A stretch of DNA of 23,153 nucleotides. Source: Folioceros fuciformis. Lineage: Eukaryota; Anthocerotophyta; Anthocerotopsida; Anthocerotales. Positions within the stretch are counted from its first letter, which is position 1, and the number at the start of each line of letters is the position of its first letter. Of the stretch, positions 21,165 through 23,153 are shown one piece after another. The position numbers and the translations under genes were made by a program. The stretch is taken from assembly GCA_049999805.1 (NCBI GenBank), contig JBNGIO010005797.1:1-23153 (forward strand), read 5' to 3'. Under the pieces are notes generated by a model. The model saw nothing but the letters and a program-made list of their open reading frames with translations, was not told where the DNA came from and made no database searches.

Positions 21165-23153
21165 TTACCTTGCACTGAGTCCGGCCTCCATTGCTCCTGC
21201 CATCGATGCCTGCGACCCACTGCGGAATCCTTTGCTCCTGCTGAAAGCTGCCAGTGTCGCTGCCTGTAACCCGCTCAGGGGCCCCTTTCTCTTGTTGAAA
21301 GAATTGATTGTATCCCAGTAGCTTCGTGCTGAAGAAGTTTTAGGGGATTCAGCAAACTGTGGGGGAATCTCGCGGGGAAGCGTAGGCATCTTGAGAGAGC
21401 GTTCCAAGAGTTGGGTGATGGTTCGCATGCTCGGCCTGTTTGAGGGATTAGGGACTGTGCACATAAGCGCCAAGCGCAGCAGCATGTCAGCGTCCTCTTC
21501 CTTGCAGTCTGCCTTTAAAGAAGGGCAAACCGCTCCAATCAAGTTCTCTTCTGCAATGTACAAATTCCATACCCAAGTCACAAGGATGGTCTCGTTCTGT
21601 GGTTTGCTCCAGTCCACAGGTTTTCTCCCACACACTATTTCGAGAACCATCACTCCGAAGCTATACACATCCGAATCTGGGCCAACTTTCAGGTTTCTCA
21701 AGCATTCAGGAGCCAGGTACCCCAGTGTCCCTGATTTTGACAAACAGTGATGTTATCTGGCGTGAGACGCTAGCGTTTACAGCAAAGAGTAACTCAAAGT
21801 AAAGTAAGCACTGGCTGAACTGATTGTGCAGTGTGCACTGACCTGCTGCTCCTGTGACAGTCTGAAAATCCTTGTCCTGTTCGATAGCCACAGCCAGCCC
21901 AAAGTCACCAAGCTTAGGGACAAAGTTGGCATCCAGCATCACGTTACTCGGCTTGATATCCCTGTGGACCACTAACTGTTTGAAGCCTCCATGCAGATAA
22001 CCAAGAGCATCTGCCACCCCCCGTATGATGCTCACCCTAGTGGGCCAGTTCAGCCCTACTGGATCCGGATCAGGTGCATTGGGATGGGGATAGAGGTGGT
22101 CCGCCAGGCTGCCGTTCGGCATATACTCGTATACGATCAGTAACTGGTCATGCTCATAGCACCATCCTTTCAATGGAACCAGGTTTTTGTGGCTCAGCTT
22201 CCCGATGGTGGTCACCTGCACAGACATAACATTGTGGAGAGGTGAGCATGGTAAGGTTTTGCAAGCGTACATGTCAAACACATGTGGCATGATTTGAGGT
22301 GAGAAGGAGTGACGATTCACCTCGGTCAGGAACTGCTTTTCTCCATCCTGAGTATACTTCTTTATCCTCTTTACGGCAACCTCAGATCCGTCTACTAAGA
22401 CTCCGACGTACACTCCCCCAAATCCTCCCTCCCCTAGAATCGTGCTGAAGCCTTTGGTTGCCTTCTTGAGCGAGTTGTAACCCATGGGGCCAGGCCCAAA
22501 CCCTTTGTCAGGCAATGCCCAAATCCGACCCGTTCCTTGTCTCCATCCAGCTCCTGATCTCCGAGAAGGTCGCTTTTTGCGCCTCCATCTCAAGCAAAGA
22601 AACAATAAAAGCAGTGCCAGAACAGGCAGTCCGACTCCGACACCGATTTTTGCTTTGACTCCTTTTGCTACTGTTGGCCCGGGCAGGAACGATGTTGAGA
22701 AATTCCATTGGGTGATGAGGACAGTTTCACCATACTCTCCTGTGGAGGCCGAGAAACCGACGTAGGAGTTTTCATCGATCCACGCAGAAAGGTCGAAATT
22801 GGGGTAGGTCAGGATCAGCTGTGCATCCTCCTTCGTGGGGCTATCTTTTGAGGCAGACACTGAAATGCTGATCTCTTGATTCTCTGCGGAGTATTCGATC
22901 CACATTCCAATGTTGCTTCCGTTGTTGATGGACGTTGTCAAGAAGGGACTTGGTGGTGACACAGCAGTAGAATTGAGGCTGTTGAGATCGAGTCCCACGT
23001 GAGGTGCATAAGGCTGGTCGAACCAAGCGTTCCCATTGCGTTGGAACGTGTCTATCTCTATTGCTACCAGTTTGGAGGTCCCGTCCACTGGGCTACCCGT
23101 CTCCCTGCTGAAGTTGAAGAGCCCCAATCCCCCACCCTCCGACCCCAACGGAC
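21165..23153 (-). CDS. L-type lectin receptor-like kinase, 5' end missing
   Basis: C-terminal 589 residues of a plasma-membrane receptor kinase. Exons 23153-22321 (continues past the window), 22215-21843 and 21730-21165 (stop TAA); introns of 105 and 112 nt. Domains in order: legume-lectin fold (VAIEIDTFQ, HVGLDLNS, YVGFSAS), a transmembrane helix at about 22588-22647 with an Arg/Lys stop-transfer (RWRRKKRPSRR), then a Ser/Thr kinase: GEGGFGGVY loop, VAVKRI lysine, HRDIKPSN catalytic loop (RD type), DFGLA, GTLGYLAPE, and SDVYSFGVMVLEI. All catalytic residues are present, so it is likely active. Family members sense extracellular ligands and act in immunity and development; the ligand here is unknown. 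A signal peptide and the first part of the lectin domain (roughly 80-100 residues) must lie beyond the window. It is the intact relative of the two relics at 6711-6905 and 14845-15065. Confidence 0.95.

Overview
The window looks like nuclear DNA of a land plant (streptophyte). Every recognisable gene is split by GT-AG introns, mostly about 70-180 nt. The genes are an organellar ribosomal protein, carotenoid cleavage dioxygenase (CCD) family enzymes and a legume-lectin receptor-like kinase, and short plant-telomere-type (CCCTAAA) motifs occur. Exon-rich blocks look GC-richer than the two large intergenic inserts. I cannot name the species; the short introns would fit a compact or non-seed plant genome, but this is weak inference.

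Layout on the + axis: (1) 55-998 +, the 3' six exons of a uL1 (ribosomal protein L1) gene, probably mitochondrial. (2) 1626-4936 -, CCD copy A, 14 exons, with a frameshift and a lost iron-ligand histidine, so probably a pseudogene. (3) 5050-6330, AT-rich insert with short tandem repeats. (4) about 6711-6905 -, relic of a lectin receptor kinase. (5) 7538-10750 -, CCD copy B, apparently intact, 13 exons. (6) 11410-14360, AT-rich, repeat-laden insert with two assembly gaps (13539-13548 and 13709-13718). (7) about 14845-15065 -, second receptor-kinase relic. (8) 15903-19220 -, CCD copy C, apparently intact, 14 exons. (9) 21165-23153 -, an intact-looking L-type lectin receptor-like kinase cut off by the window end.

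The main result is the alternation CCD - kinase - CCD - kinase - CCD - kinase, all on the minus strand. It implies that a two-gene unit was duplicated in tandem twice. Afterwards the first two kinase copies decayed, CCD copy A decayed, and repeats entered two spacers. The three CCD copies share every splice-site position and phase except one intron that copy B lacks.

Copies B and C keep all four iron-binding histidines of the CCD/RPE65 superfamily. They probably encode plastid or cytosolic apocarotenoid-forming dioxygenases. Wording around the ligands recalls the zaxinone-synthase-like plant clade, but this is memory-based and needs a tree. I found no bacterial-type elements, CRISPR arrays, rRNA or tRNA genes.
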